DNA of 64,000 nucleotides, taken from positions 1 through 64,000 of the forward strand of contig NW_005179224.1 of the NCBI RefSeq assembly GCF_000350225.1. Reading direction: 5' to 3'. Position 1 is the stretch's first letter. The number at the start of each line of letters is the position of its first letter. The notes below the pieces were generated by a model. That model saw nothing but the letters and a program-made list of their open reading frames with translations. It was not told the DNA's origin and searched no databases. The position numbers and the translations under genes are program-made. Shown here piece after piece: positions 32,115-43,513 of this stretch. The DNA is from Chondrus crispus. Lineage: Eukaryota; Rhodophyta; Florideophyceae; Gigartinales; Gigartinaceae.

Positions 32115-32730
32115 CAGCTAACGAGGCAGGGAAGCGGGCCCTGGTAGCGGTATGGTAGAGCGGGAAGGTCGGGACGAGCGTACGCGCGGGCCGATCTACG
32201 CCTCGACGCCCCGGCGCAGCGCTTGGTAACGTACCAGCGCAGACGGGCGGAGGCGGATCTAGGCTCACTCGCACAGGCGTGTGTCCCCTACCCGCTCACT
32301 TCCTCCTAACGCGCGCAAAGGCGAAGGCGCGTAGTTAGAATAAGCTGGGTAGACTGACCTTGGCGGTCGGTTGAGGACAAGTCCGTTATTGGCCCCCTCC
32401 GCCGCCGTCGGTCTGCTCCATATTTAATATACAAAACAATATATCATAACACTACAGTACCGAGGTACTGTAGTGGGCTACTGTAGTGCACGTCGGCCTG
32501 CACTGTAATATTGTCAGCTATGTCGAGGCTGACAGTACACGTATTACCCGTGGTGCGTGCGCGCTTCGTTCGCGCGTGGTACAGGCGTGCACGTGTATGC
32601 ACGTGTCCCTTGTTCCCGTGGTGTACACGTGGACACCCGCGGTTGTACTGTAGAGCGTTGAGCTCTACAGTAGGGGATCCTGTCGTTGATCAAATCTAAC
32701 TAGAAAGGCCCCAGGGAGGGTTATACTACA
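32115..32730. other. GC-rich insertion with hairpin
   Basis: No gene. Base composition differs from the flanks (GC-rich, with many CGCG and CACGTG motifs). A hairpin, CACTACAGTACC-GA-GGTACTGTAGTG, lies at 32450-32475. The 18-mer GGCGGAGGCGGATCTAGG at 32246-32263 recurs at 44777-44794. It separates two parts of the transposase relic. Confidence 0.4.
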
Positions 32731-32868
32731 GGTGGGTTGCGAAGACTCAGAGCTCTCAGATACCGGTCTTGTTCTCCTTTTGTGCGGAGAGCACATAAAT
32801 TACGGTACACCAGCTGAAGAGCGCCTCCCTGTTTTCAATTTGCATTTCGGGGATCAAGGCTGTCAATA

Positions 32869-33060
32869 TCAACAGACTGCACTGACATCTAGAACAGGGG
32901 TACGCAGTATTATGCCGTATCTCATTGAGCACAGAACTGCCACTTCGGGCAGATCTGCCACAATCGAAAAGAGCACCAGCGTAAATGCTCTTTTAACGCC
33001 ATCGGGGAAAACAGCACCGAGAACCAAGTCCTCTTTTAGTGGACCAAGTAGGGCATGCAT
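32869..33060 (-). pseudogene. Short central piece of Plavaka-like transposase
   Basis: GPLKEDLVLGAVFPDGVKRA and FSIVADLPEVAVLC resemble the segment after the first catalytic region, where relatives have a D-P pair before a Cys motif. It is isolated on both sides by sequence with no coding signal. Confidence 0.3.
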
Positions 33061-33208
33061 TGTTTGCTGTATTGCTGAGCACCTGGCTTGCTTCGCTATT
33101 TCCGAAGACAGTTTCTTCTCAGTTGATGGAAGGTTGCTAACTACAGGAACGAAAGCAATATTTAATGGTAGGTTCGGAGGGGCAAGGGAAAGAAGGAGGG
33201 CAGGTTGA

Positions 33209-34392
33209 TGTGTGTGAGTGAAGGAGTTGGTGCCGAGGTTTACTTTGAAGCCGTTTTCCTGCGATACTTATACACTTCGAGTGCTACACTATCGCTCTAC
33301 TCCGACTCCCAGTAAACCATACTCTACTATGCGCGACCAAGCGCGGTCCTCTTGTGGCCCGACCATACTGTTCGATTTCCACCTTACGAATCGATTCGTA
33401 ACTATTAGCTCACAACTATTTCTACACATTCCAAATGACTGTAAACCATGGCCCTATGCATGCAACTGTTTCACACCTTACTAATCTGCATCCAGTCATG
33501 CCAGACTTCATTGTTGTGCAACGAACAACTTGGCACTTGTCTATTTCCAACAACCCAAACGTCTTTCATATCACAATCGCCATACGTATCCTTGTTTCTC
33601 ACCTTACTAATTTCGCCAAGCACTGTCAGACAATTATGGCAAGTTATAACAATGTGCATCCAGACTTTCTACACAACTCACATGAGAATACATGTCAATC
33701 ACACGAGTACTGCCATGAACTTGCATCCAACGGCGCACCATGACGAGAGCACAGTGCAACGGCGCGTGCTCACGCAAGACTCGCATACAGCGTGACGCGT
33801 ACACAGAATAATCGCACAACTGTATTCCTCTCGCGAGAAGTACTTGTTGTACTTTTGATTCACATGTACTGTACTCGGACACGCGCAGGATCGCAAACAG
33901 TCTGACACTGTAAAACTGTAAACCCTCATGTGCATACACCTGGATGCGTGTACATGTGTACGTACACGAATCCACCTGGCGACGTGTACATGTGTACACG
34001 GCATACATGTGTCCCGCCCGGGGGCCCCATGCAATTACCCATTACAACCATGGCAAACCACTGGAAACCCCCAAAACAATGTAATTATGGCATATACAGG
34101 CCATTTAAAGTACATCACAAGGCCAATGACGCACACGTGGACAACGCTCGACCAATAGATTTGCAGTATTAGACCTGAGGGCCAATAGAATTGCAGTATT
34201 TCCTGTGTAGTCTATAGTGCTACGGGCCAAGGTTCCACTTGGCAAAACTATGCAAATTTGCATCACCCTCCGAGAGGCCACTTTCGTCCCCGGAACCCCA
34301 AAATCTGGGATTTTACACGTGTCATGTCGTGATATGGGTAAGAGCGCCCGGACCGTGCAGTCATGTACACATGTCACTCGATTTTGACTTTT
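33209..34392. other. Non-coding stretch with local tandem repeat
   Basis: No supported gene. Around 33940-34010 a unit containing CACCTGG and GTGTACATGTGTAC is repeated twice with small changes. The stretch interrupts the Plavaka-like relic. Confidence 0.4.
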
Positions 34393-35135
34393 TCAGATAA
34401 CAGCATGTGGTCGCACATTTTCAATAATATTCACCGCTAAACGTCGCCTCACCTGACGGGAAAAACAGAGAATGTATAAAACGACCGGATACATGGAACG
34501 CTTATTTAAACGTGTAACATTTGCTTTGTCAATAAAAAGGTGCAGGGGAAGAAATAGGGTATTAGTTTCGCTTCTCTTCTTGGCAAGAGCTTTGAAAAGG
34601 TAGATAAGATCATCCCCCGAATAAATGTCATCTAGAATTCGTGCACCTTCTGGGTTCAATTTTTGTTCCGGAACAAATCGCATAACATCTTTCCATTGTA
34701 CACCATTACCGGGGGACAAGTATTTAGCATTCGTGGCGAGGCGGACAATAGTTGAAGGTAAACACCTGACCAGTGTAGTATATTTTGAAATATTGGCTCT
34801 GACAGAAGTAAGCGTAAGCTGCTGCTACTCCCCGTACCTCCTCAAAACCAATTTTTGCCTTCGTCGATGATCCTTCCAGCACAAAATACCGCTATTCCAT
34901 AGTTTCGGACATCCCCATTTTCATCTAGAGAGCACAAGTACTGGTGCGTCATCTTTTCAGAAAGACCTTTGCAAGAAGGACCAGACGTTAGAATGAACAT
35001 TGCAGCCTTATACTGTAGATTTGTTACAGAGAGCGAATTTGTACTAATGTTTCGAAGTGGACTCAGATGTTGCCTGTTTGGACTCAAAGTTATTCCGAAG
35101 TCTTCTAGTTCGGTCTCTGGAATGTTAGACAGCAA
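34393..35135 (-). pseudogene. Central part of Plavaka-like transposase
   Basis: Two frames: 35135-34842 and 34719-34393. The second contains WKDVMRFVPEQKLNPEGARI, then LPLHLFIDKANVTRLNKRSM and PVVLYILCFSRQVRR. This is the layout of the first catalytic Asp region in tnp2-like enzymes (hydrophobic strand, then D with K/T/N/V, then PVVL or PIYL). Position and spacing support the call. Confidence 0.4.
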
Positions 35136-35254
35136 TTTTTCCTCTTCTTCATCCTCGGTTTCGGATCCTTCTTTTCTGCCATCGTGAAGTCATGTTCGGC
35201 ATGTCCCTCACTCTGCGAGCCATAAGTCTCATTTTCAAGCGAGCCGTTAGTACA

Positions 35255-35485
35255 CTACAGGTTCTGTGTGTCTAGGATTTGGCCTGGAAAAACAGATGGG
35301 CCCTTATCCGGACGGTGCTTGGTTATCGGCGTGATTGGTGGGCGTGATGGTGGTCCTTTGCACGTTTTCTCGTGCTTGACGCTGTACACATTAACTCTGC
35401 ATACTTTGCAGCAGAAAGGGCAGACCACTCCATCGTCGAACGCGTTTGGGAACTTCTTGATCTCACTGTTGGACGACGAGACCAC
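35255..35485 (-). pseudogene. N-terminal zinc-finger part of Plavaka-like transposase
   Basis: The frame encodes 76 residues. CPFCCKVCRVNVYSVKHEKTC gives a C2-type finger with the pattern CX2C, then H and C about 13 and 18 residues later, like the N-terminal finger of Plavaka-type transposases. A Pro/Lys-rich tail follows. Confidence 0.4.
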
Positions 35486-35610
35486 CTTTTTTGTGATATG
35501 ACATCAATACCGGAAAGAAATTCGGACCGATCCAGGCAAGCAACTCACCCCCTGTGTCTTGCTGGCACTCTTCGTGGTGCAGGGGGGTCGTGCAATAGTG
35601 CCTACTTTAG

Positions 35611-37787
35611 TAGTGCCTCCCTCTATATAGTGCTATACCTCAGCATCCGGCACCGGTTATCATAAGCCCACACGTGTATCATCTGCCATGGTTCAATGTT
35701 ACGATATGGAGGTGCGGCGGCGGGAAAACATGGCGACGAGTGCTCACCTGTATCAAGATCTGCTTCAGTCAATCAATATCTGCGACAGCCCTGGTACAAT
35801 TGGCGCTCTCCCCTTTCCCCCCATTGTCTTTCAACCCATCACCACTTGATCCCTTATCAACATCCTCAATGTCGCCTATCAATAACGTTCAAGTTGTAGT
35901 TTGCCAACCCCCAAAACATGCCCACACACGACTCACTGTAAGTGAGAAAATGGAGGCGGGACGTTTGCTCAAACTCGATCATTCAGCTGAGCATATCATG
36001 AAGAATTATCGTGTGTCACGGCGAACTGTAACCAACATATCTTCAAACATTGACGCAATTATGAAGAAAGCGCAGGCAGCAAACGTGTCGATGCATGCCA
36101 AGACGATGAGGTCTGCACAATTTCGCAAGCTCGAAACACAAATTATGCATTTTATATCCCTCGCTTGCTCTGCTAAGATGCCTGTCACTCATGCCTTAAT
36201 ATCAGCCAAAGCATTATGCTTGAAAGAGGAACTTCTCAAGCAAGACATTTCTGTTGACGAAGCAAGTATGCTTGAAACTTTTACGGCTTCCCGGGGATGG
36301 ACGGATAAATTCGTAAGGCGTCATTCGTTGCGTTCGATAGCGCTCCATGGAGAAGCCGGAAGTGTTGACGTGACTGGTGCTGCGGCTGATATTGTATCCT
36401 TGCGGGAAAAGCTTCCCGAGTATGAACCATCAAATATATTTAACGTTGACGAGACAGGGTTGTTTTTTAAACTTCTTCCCCGCAGAACTTACATTTGTAA
36501 AAATGAGCATAAGAAGTCTGTACGTGGGACGAAAGCTATGAAGGCAAAGGATCGTATCACTGCGTATGTAGGTACGAACGCAGATGGCACATGTAAATTG
36601 CCTATGGCAATTATTGGAAAGCCTATGAATCAGAGATGGTTTAGGCTTAGGAAACCACCTGTTCCGTATTTTAGTCAGCGCAACGCATAGTTCGACTCAG
36701 TGACATTCAAGAAATGGTTTTATAATTTGTTTATACCCATTGTGCGAAGCAAAACTTCCAAGCCCGTTGTTCTCCTCATGGATAACTGTGGTTCTCACGG
36801 CAAAGATGTCGTGGACCACACAGGACAGATACAAATTATAACATTTCCTCCTAACTGCACTGCTGTTCACCAGCCTATGGACTTAGGAATAATTGCGTTA
36901 TGGAAGAGCGAGTATAGGCATTGCATGCTGAGGAAAATCGTTATGGATATAGAGCATCGTTCTGAGAGGCGAGAGATCAGTAGGGCGAAAAAGAGGGGCA
37001 CGAGAGGTATTGGGGAAGGGTATGACCCCCACATGCTCGATGTCGCGGAGATGGTGTTTGACACGTGGAGGGAGGTTACACAGCAAACGATAGTTCGGTG
37101 TTGGAATAAAGCGGACATATTCCCGAGGGAAATGCAGGCCAGTTTGGCTGCGACACGCGGGAAAATGCGCAATAGTCAGTTGACAATTGAAAAACGCGTG
37201 CTGGATGACATAATGTCAATGATGAGATGTCTATCCATAAATATTTGTGAAACGGATCCGTTAGAGTTATACAGGGACGAGGGATTGATCTGTGGCGCAG
37301 TTGAGGAGTGGATTAAGGTGGAGACACAGAGTACTATCCGTGAGGGAATTTTGAATGATGCCATGGATGATGCAGTCGAGCTGGATGGCACCCTTTACAA
37401 TAACGAATCCGACTGCGCCGATGATGATGTCGAATCAAATGACCGGAGGATGTTTTTACCCGTCCCAAATTCGTTGAAACTATCAGACATGTTTATCAAC
37501 TTAGAATCCCTAGCGTACGAGTGTGATGTATCGGAAGCGGCTATGCACTTGAGGAAAGCCAAACAGGCTTTCATCTCTGCCCGGGCTCATGCTAAGAAAC
37601 ATGATACAAGACAAGCGGTCAGATGACTTCTTTAAGATGCAAATATGTTACGGTTGGGCAGTGTTAATGGATTGTGTGTTGTTCCCAAATATATGTATAT
37701 GAGCCTGCTTTATATAGTGCCATCCCCCGAATAGTGCCATAGCTAGAGGTCTGTCACGCTATAGCACTATATCGTAGGAGGCACTGT
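35611..37787 (+). mobile_element. Tigger/pogo-like DNA transposon, nearly intact
   Basis: Left end AGTGCCTCCCTCTATATAG (35612) and right end, inverted, CAGTGCCTCCTACGATATAG (37787) form a terminal repeat of about 27 bp with TAGTGCTATA in common. A duplicated TAGTGCC lies just outside on the left (35596). The exact ends and the TA target site are uncertain by a few bases. The inside carries one transposase gene with a single in-frame stop. Confidence 0.7.
35869..37626 (+). pseudogene. Tigger-like transposase with one nonsense codon
   Basis: The ATG at 35869 (MSPINN; an upstream in-frame ATG at 35674 is less likely) opens 585 codons, broken only by TAG at 36688-36690. Relatives have Trp in this NAW motif. 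Domains: CENP-B/psq-like HTH near residues 25-60 (SEKMEAGRLLKLDHSAEHIM), a second HTH (TASRGWTDKFVRRHSL), and the DDE core with NVDETGLFFKL (first Asp), PVVLLMDNCGSHG (second) and HQPMDLGIIALWK (third). All catalytic Asp are present. An acidic C-terminus follows. With readthrough or one base change it would be complete, so the insertion is young. Confidence 0.8.
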
Positions 37788-38631
37788 GGTATGGTGGTTG
37801 ACGTATGATGGCCAGATACATTCTCAAGAGCAGACTGTATCACTACCATTTCCTTTGTGTGCGCATCCCACGCAAAGTCCTAGCAGAGCAGAAGTTGGTT
37901 TATTAGGGGACGTGTAAATCCTCACTGCGGCTATTTCAGATGTATTTGAAATGCAGGATTTCAAACGTCCATGCTCAACGACATCGCATCTTGACCCGGT
38001 ATTGTACAGATCATAAAGTTACAGTATTGCCATGTCGTTGCTAACTATACTTCCATCCTGTTCGCCTCAGCGAACAAGATGGAAGTATAGTTAGCTGAGG
38101 CGAACAACCTTCTCTGCATCTCAACCCAGTCTTATGATTCTTCATGCGACGAAAGTTCTACGTGCCCTGTTCCCTTCCAGGAAGGAAGGCCTGTGACTTG
38201 CGCACATTTGACGGAATCGCAAAGTCAGAAATGCATTATTCCTCGTGTGTTTCTACTGCACGATACTACAGTACTTTTAGCGTTTACGTTATATGAGTAT
38301 TTTGCGAGTGCAAAACGGTTACTCTTACAGATTTCTTTCGGAAATCTTCTAGCGTCTACGAGACATGTGGCCTCATGGTCTATGCAGCCACTTTTCCACG
38401 TTATTTACAACACCATAGTGTTGTACCATAGCCCTAAGCCTCCAAAACGAACTTGCACTCTGGGAACTGTCCATTGCGTTTTTATCTGCAACCGCACGGC
38501 GCAGAACGGTAAGATAATGCCAGACTAAGGGTCTGGCACTACCTGACTGTTCTGCGTCTTCCTGAAGCCCTTTTGTACGGTTGAGTTTGAAATTCCGCTA
38601 CGCAAGAAGGATGGTGTTTCTATAACGAGGT
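37788..38631. other. Intergenic stretch containing a large palindrome
   Basis: No supported gene; the open frame 38193-38528 has no recognised motif. The palindrome at 38040-38095 is described separately. Confidence 0.4.
38040..38095. repeat. 56-bp near-perfect palindrome
   Basis: Arms of 26 bp with one mismatch (C38058 with A38077) around a short loop at 38066-38069. The inner TGTTCGCCTCA recurs inverted once more directly downstream (38096-38105), so part of one arm is present three times. Confidence 0.95.
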
Positions 38632-39117
38632 TCAAGGCCGACAAGCGGCAGGAGCGGTCAAGTCGAAAAGCACAGACACATGTGAGGCGTTTTGTCTAGA
38701 ATACAGCAGGACTTTTCCTTCACATTCGTGCCATGTCGTATGTGGGAAAATGCCTGTCTTCTGGACACAGAATACCACAGGGAATGCAATTCCGAGAAGT
38801 CCACAAAGTCTTTCCACTCCAGCACAATGCCTTACCGTGGGAGAGACTACCGACACATGCTGTTGTAGCATACTGTACATCTAGGGTACTGTACTGAAAA
38901 GAGATGACTCAGCAAGTGCAGTGCGTTTCATCTTCATTCCTACTGCAGTGCACAATGCCATCCTGTTTGCCATCATAAAATTGTTAAAAAAAGGGCAGTA
39001 GTCGAGCACCTCGGAACCCCCTTGAGAAACCATCCTATACTGTGCTGCATGAAACTTCTCAGCCAGCCAGATGTCTCCGTATAATGTCCACGCAATCCTT
39101 AGAGAGGCCTCACTCAT
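38632..39117 (-). pseudogene. Unidentified degenerate coding sequence
   Basis: One frame runs from 39117 to 38632 with a single TAG (38881-38883). It encodes MSEASLRIAWTLYGDIW, then DYCPFFNNFMMANRMALC and HCAGVERLCGLLGIAFPVVF. Hydrophobic and aromatic content looks like real protein. No family is recognised. It may belong to the same ancestral gene as 40254-40950. Confidence 0.25.
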
Positions 39118-39505
39118 GTAGCATGCAAGACTGTTAGTGGGGTTATGAGACTTGCTTATCCGGCTTTAAGGACACCTAGCACCCTAAAAAAGATACTTCA
39201 TCCTTGCTGGAGGCGTAAAATCCGTTTTTGCTTTATTTCAGTCAACGAAGAGCTTCGCTGTGTTTGTAAGCGTCAGAACGGGATTCTTACTGGACCGTAG
39301 ACCAATCCCATTCAAAGGGTATCGCAGAGTAGGGTACACCATCTCCGGTAAGATAAAGCGATTTTGTGGGTATGCATGATCATTGTGCGTTGGTGTGAAT
39401 GCAAGCAATCCCTAACATGGGATTGGCCCCTCTCCCCCAAGCATCTAATTGTCCAAGCTCCTCCGCTCCCCCGAAACTACTGTACATACTATATAAGCGT
39501 TCAAA

Positions 39506-40950
39506 TCATGTCCTGTTCGTTTCAGTCCGCATCCCAAACCCTAAAAACGGAGTACCGTACAGTGAATTCGACCTGTAAAAAACGAGCGAAAAGCTATGCC
39601 CGCCGGTATTGTTTCTGCACGCGTTCTGGTTTCCACGGCAGGTGTCATCATTATCCACGGTTTCAGTCTGCAGTAGCCTTGCGAGAAATGCTTTGAAAGC
39701 GAAACACCTCGAGGAGTTCGAAAATTCTTCTTTCGTACAGACTTCATCGCAAATGAGGCTGAAGTTTTGGCCAGATTGCACTCTTCTGTCTAAGCCTAAG
39801 AAAAGAAAAGTGATCTGTTGCACTGTACACCGTGACGATTCAACCATGGCATGTCAACTTTTCAGCGGGTCGCACTTATTATTTGAGATTGACGCTTGCT
39901 CAGCGTTATGACTCAGAACTCGTCTGCATAAGTTTGCCGCAACGCAAGCCAGTCGTCAGGAGTGCTTTCGCAAGCAGAGGGTTGGTTCCCTGGCACTGTC
40001 GATATCCCCCCATGTCGGCAGTCGGCTGTAAACAAGAAAAAAGAAACCCACTGGATCATTCTGTTGCAGCAGTGCGTAGCTCCGTATTGCGATCTGAATA
40101 ATTATTCACCAACTTTGCTTTGTTGGAAGATTTTTGTGCTTCCAATATCTTGCCTGGCGCCAAGACAAAGATATTTACCTTCCCATTAGGGTACAGTACC
40201 CTAGTACCCTTGGGTACTGTGTTAGGGCAAGACACACTGTGTATTAGCAGTAACTATAGCACATATGCTACAGCATATGTACCCAATGGTACGTTACGGC
40301 GCAGTAAAGCATGACAAGAATTTGCTTCTTCCTTCCATGGACAAGCCCATTGTAGAACATCTATCATGCCAGTTTCGGTCATACTTGAAGAACAGCGCTT
40401 GGCGCCATAAAAAACGCTGTAACTAGATGTGAGGGGATTCCAGTTCTTCTGCAACAGCCATTCATACATGCTACGATAGCACTGCAAGCAGAGCTTGATA
40501 ACAAGGTCTACAAGGCGACCGTTCGGGTTATCATAACTTCGCAGTACAGAATCGCTGTCAAATGATATAAAAACACAGTAAGACAAGAAACGAGTGTAAG
40601 ATTCTTTGTGCACTTTAAATTCATAAATGCCGCGGAATAGGCACAAATGCATTTGTTGTTGCACAGTACCCGTGGTACAGTAGCACACTACTGTACTCTT
40701 ACTTAATGTAGCAGAGGGGCAAATGCCTGCTTGCAGATCTCCCTTGCATGTCTCTCCCTTCCGCATGACAGCGGGTATTGTTTCCACAGCTTACCGCGTT
40801 TTCAAACCCTCCTTGAGTGGTAGGCCTTAAGAAACGGGCGCAATGCCCTCTTGAACGTAGGTCCGCGAAATGCACTATGCAGGACATATCCCCCAAAACA
40901 AACAAGTGATACAGTGCCGCAATACATCTTTGCCCAAGCTCGTTTGCCAC
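39506..40950 (-). pseudogene. Unidentified degenerate coding sequence
   Basis: Minus-strand open segments in three frames: 40950-40699 (LGQRCIAALYHLFVLGDM), 40787-40254 (RGIYEFKVHKESYTRFLSYC, VIKLCLQCYRSMYEWLLQ) and 39847-39506 (FSLICDEVCTKEEFSNSSRC). Cys and aromatic residues are frequent. The small palindrome ACATATGC-TACA-GCATATGT sits at 40261-40280 near the end of the middle segment. No family is recognised; transposon origin is possible. Nothing is recognised from 40951 to 41712. Confidence 0.2.
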
Positions 40951-41712
40951 AGAAGCTGGTCAGGATAAGTGCAGTAAAGTTATGTAGGTAACATCTCTCC
41001 TATCGCCTATCTGCGGTTATTCTGCGACCATAGCAGACAACTGAAGATCGTGGGACCTTCAATTGTTTCGATAGGGGCAACTCTATCAAGACGGGAATAC
41101 AAGAGGTGCCTACCCATCTGGCAGAATGAAGGCCACAACTCGCCGATGCCGCGTACAAAGTACCCTTGTACTGTGGAACAAAGGCCCTTCGATTCTGGAA
41201 GACTGCCAGGTAGGCCTGATAATGCCCGTCACACCGACCACACCTCAGATTAGCATTGGAAGCACATGGGAGGACAGCAGCCTGGGGTATTTGTACTTTC
41301 TGTTCTGCTGACAGATGCTGGCAAATTTCATACGAGCGTCAGCACGAAAATTCAGCCATGGCCTCTTCATCCATTGAGGGAGGAGGATTCTTTAATATAG
41401 AACCCTTCCTGAATTTTTGTAAGATATGCCGCTTATATCACACCGTACTGTGCACGATATCTAAATTTGCGGGCGTCATAACAACTATTGTCTTTGACGC
41501 AGCATCTTATCCTGCATAACTCGCTGTAGCCCTGGTCTGTGAGATGGTTGGACGCCCAGAGTCCATTGCATCCCAGTATCGTGCCCGTTGGGAGGCATCT
41601 TTTGACACATCAATGACGCTCACTACATTTGATTCCATACACCTATGCAAAATCGTGGTTGGTATTTACAAAGGCGGGGCCAAGCCGCCACACGACAATC
41701 GCAGATTAAGGA

Positions 41713-41720
41713 TATATAAG
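41713..41720 (+). promoter_or_regulatory. TATA box of the haem peroxidase gene
   Basis: TATATAAG lies 108 bases before the ATG at 41828, in a stretch otherwise without AT-rich runs. This implies a 5' untranslated leader of roughly 75-85 bases. Confidence 0.5.
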
Positions 41721-41827
41721 ATAAGGTTAAGCACCGCTCACCGGCTCATCGTCGAAAAACACCGAAACAGCAGGTTCGACTTTTCAGTTCAACGGCGAGC
41801 AGTTGCGGCTTCCCGTTTTTCATCGAC

Positions 41828-43513
41828 ATGAAATCCTTCATTCTAGTCGCGTGCGCTACATTCCTTCTTGTCGTCCCCACCATTTACGCCCAGGCACCAA
41901 GGCCAAACGGTGACGACGCGGACGAACTGAATCCTATCGAGCCGAATTCCCCAGAATTCAAAGATCGTGAGAGACGAAACTGCAGAATCGAATTCCGACG
42001 AGTGGATGGAGCATGTACGAACATTGGCTCTCCGAAACGCCAGCTGTGGGGCTCCACCAACCGCCCCCATTTCACATATTTCAATGGCCTGAGCTCCGTG
42101 GTTGCTACTGGAAAAAATTTGCCATCGCCAAGACGCATTTCTAATATTCTCTGCAAACAGACCCGAAACATCTTTGACAGACGTTCTCTGAATGAGATGA
42201 CAACCATTTTCGGACAATTTATTGATCACACTCTCGTTGCTACTCCGGTAAACGATGATGAACCCATGTTCATTAAGATGCCGGAAAATGACCCTCTTTT
42301 TGCCAACATGACAGAGCTCAAGTTCTTCCGTTCGGAGCGCGTGAAAGTTGTTCGAGGGAGTCGTGTGGAGCGACCCCAAAACTCTCTGACTTCAGCCCTC
42401 GACCTGGTATCCGTTTACGGGCCCAATGAAGGGAGGTTGAAAGTGCTGAGGTCTTTCCGCAATGGACTCATGGAGACAGGTCCCGGCAACTTGCTCATCC
42501 TCAACAACGCTCGCCTCAACAATGCACCCCAGAACAGAAAGTCCTTTTTCATAACTGGAGACCACAGAGCCAATGAACATCCCGTGCTTACTTCCGTACA
42601 CACCCTCTTCCTCCGCGAACATAATTCTATTGCCAAGGAGTTGCAGGCCGCTTTCCCCAGGTGGAAGGAGGAGCGGTTATTCCAGACCGCGCGGAAGATT
42701 AACATAGCACAATTCCAAAAGATCGTGATCAAGGAATGGTACCCAGCCATCACTGGGCGACAACTTCCGGCGTATAACGGCTTCGTCAGGGACACTGATC
42801 CGACGGTTAGCCTCGTATTCAGCACGGCTGCGTTCAGAGTGGGCCACACGTTAGTCGGGAACGTAGTGAACCGACGTGGTCGAGGCAACACAGTTTTGCC
42901 TTCGTTGCCGTTCATGAACGTATTCTTCCAATCGGTGCGCCTCATTCAGAACAACGGCATCGATGAATTTGTTCGGGGGGCGCTCGTGAGCCGTGCGCAA
43001 AGGATCGATCTGCAGGTTCACGACATCTTAAGAAATTTCCTTTTCACCAATGTGAATGGGGAGGAGGGGCTTGACTTGATCGCGCTGAACCTTCAGCGAA
43101 GCCGAGACCATGCGCTACCATCCTACAACCGGATCCGGCGGAAGTTTTTGGGGAGCAGGGCGAGAAATTTCCTTCAGATTACGAAGAACAGGAACATTGC
43201 AACGGCATTGCAGACGGCGTACGGAAGCGTGGACAAGGTTGAGGCATGGATTGGGATGATGGCAGAGGATCATGCGCCGCGTTCTTCTATGGGTCCGACA
43301 CTGCTCGCAGTGTGGCAGAGAGAGTTTGTGCGGATTCGAGATGGTGACCAATTCTACTTTGAAAGGGAGGGGGCGTTCACAAAAGAAATGAAGATGAAGA
43401 TCCCCAGAGTGAGGCAGCTGTTCACGAATGCAGACATCTTCCGCGGAATCGTTCTACGGAATAGTGGTATTCAACGGAGGGACTTGAAGAGGCGGATGTT
43501 CTTCGTTAACTAG
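41828..43513 (+). CDS. Secreted animal-type haem peroxidase
   Basis: Intact single-exon gene of 561 residues. A signal peptide (residues 1-21, ending YAQA) suggests secretion or the apoplast. The body is an animal-haem-peroxidase domain (peroxidasin/myeloperoxidase family): distal site FGQFIDHTLVATP with conserved Gln, Asp and His; catalytic Arg and Glu in GDHRANEHPVLTSVHT; REHNSIA; proximal His in FRVGHTL; and NLQRSRDHALPSYN. The Asp that follows the distal His, a calcium ligand in mammalian enzymes, is Thr here, and the calcium loop TSALDLVSVYG keeps Asp but has Val for Ser. Calcium binding may therefore be altered. In red algae such enzymes are thought to serve oxidative defence or halogenation; the substrate cannot be read from sequence. 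Confidence 0.9.
   Translation: MKSFILVACATFLLVVPTIYAQAPRPNGDDADELNPIEPNSPEFKDRERRNCRIEFRRVDGACTNIGSPKRQLWGSTNRPHFTYFNGLSSVVATGKNLPSPRRISNILCKQTRNIFDRRSLNEMTTIFGQFIDHTLVATPVNDDEPMFIKMPENDPLFANMTELKFFRSERVKVVRGSRVERPQNSLTSALDLVSVYGPNEGRLKVLRSFRNGLMETGPGNLLILNNARLNNAPQNRKSFFITGDHRANEHPVLTSVHTLFLREHNSIAKELQAAFPRWKEERLFQTARKINIAQFQKIVIKEWYPAITGRQLPAYNGFVRDTDPTVSLVFSTAAFRVGHTLVGNVVNRRGRGNTVLPSLPFMNVFFQSVRLIQNNGIDEFVRGALVSRAQRIDLQVHDILRNFLFTNVNGEEGLDLIALNLQRSRDHALPSYNRIRRKFLGSRARNFLQITKNRNIATALQTAYGSVDKVEAWIGMMAEDHAPRSSMGPTLLAVWQREFVRIRDGDQFYFEREGAFTKEMKMKIPRVRQLFTNADIFRGIVLRNSGIQRRDLKRRMFFVN

Larger units (their letters stand above)
30486..35485 (-). mobile_element. Plavaka/CACTA-like DNA transposon remnant
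   Basis: Five minus-strand segments, in consistent N-to-C order, resemble tnp2/Plavaka-type transposases: a cysteine/histidine finger (35485-35255), a central part (35135-34393), a short piece (33060-32869) and a C-terminal part (32114-30486, with one break). Two stretches without similarity interrupt it (34392-33061 and about 32730-32115). Terminal repeats beginning CACTA were not found. Superfamily assignment rests on pattern memory only and needs a profile search. Confidence 0.4.

Noticed and set aside
33915-34020. CRISPR-like array of GTGTACATGTGTAC repeats
   Set aside because: Only two imperfect copies, alternating purine-pyrimidine low complexity, no regular spacers.
23988-36690. TAG recoded as Trp, since two transposases have TAG at Trp positions
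   Set aside because: TAG also ends gag at 2657-2659 and the peroxidase at 43511-43513; nonsense mutation is simpler.
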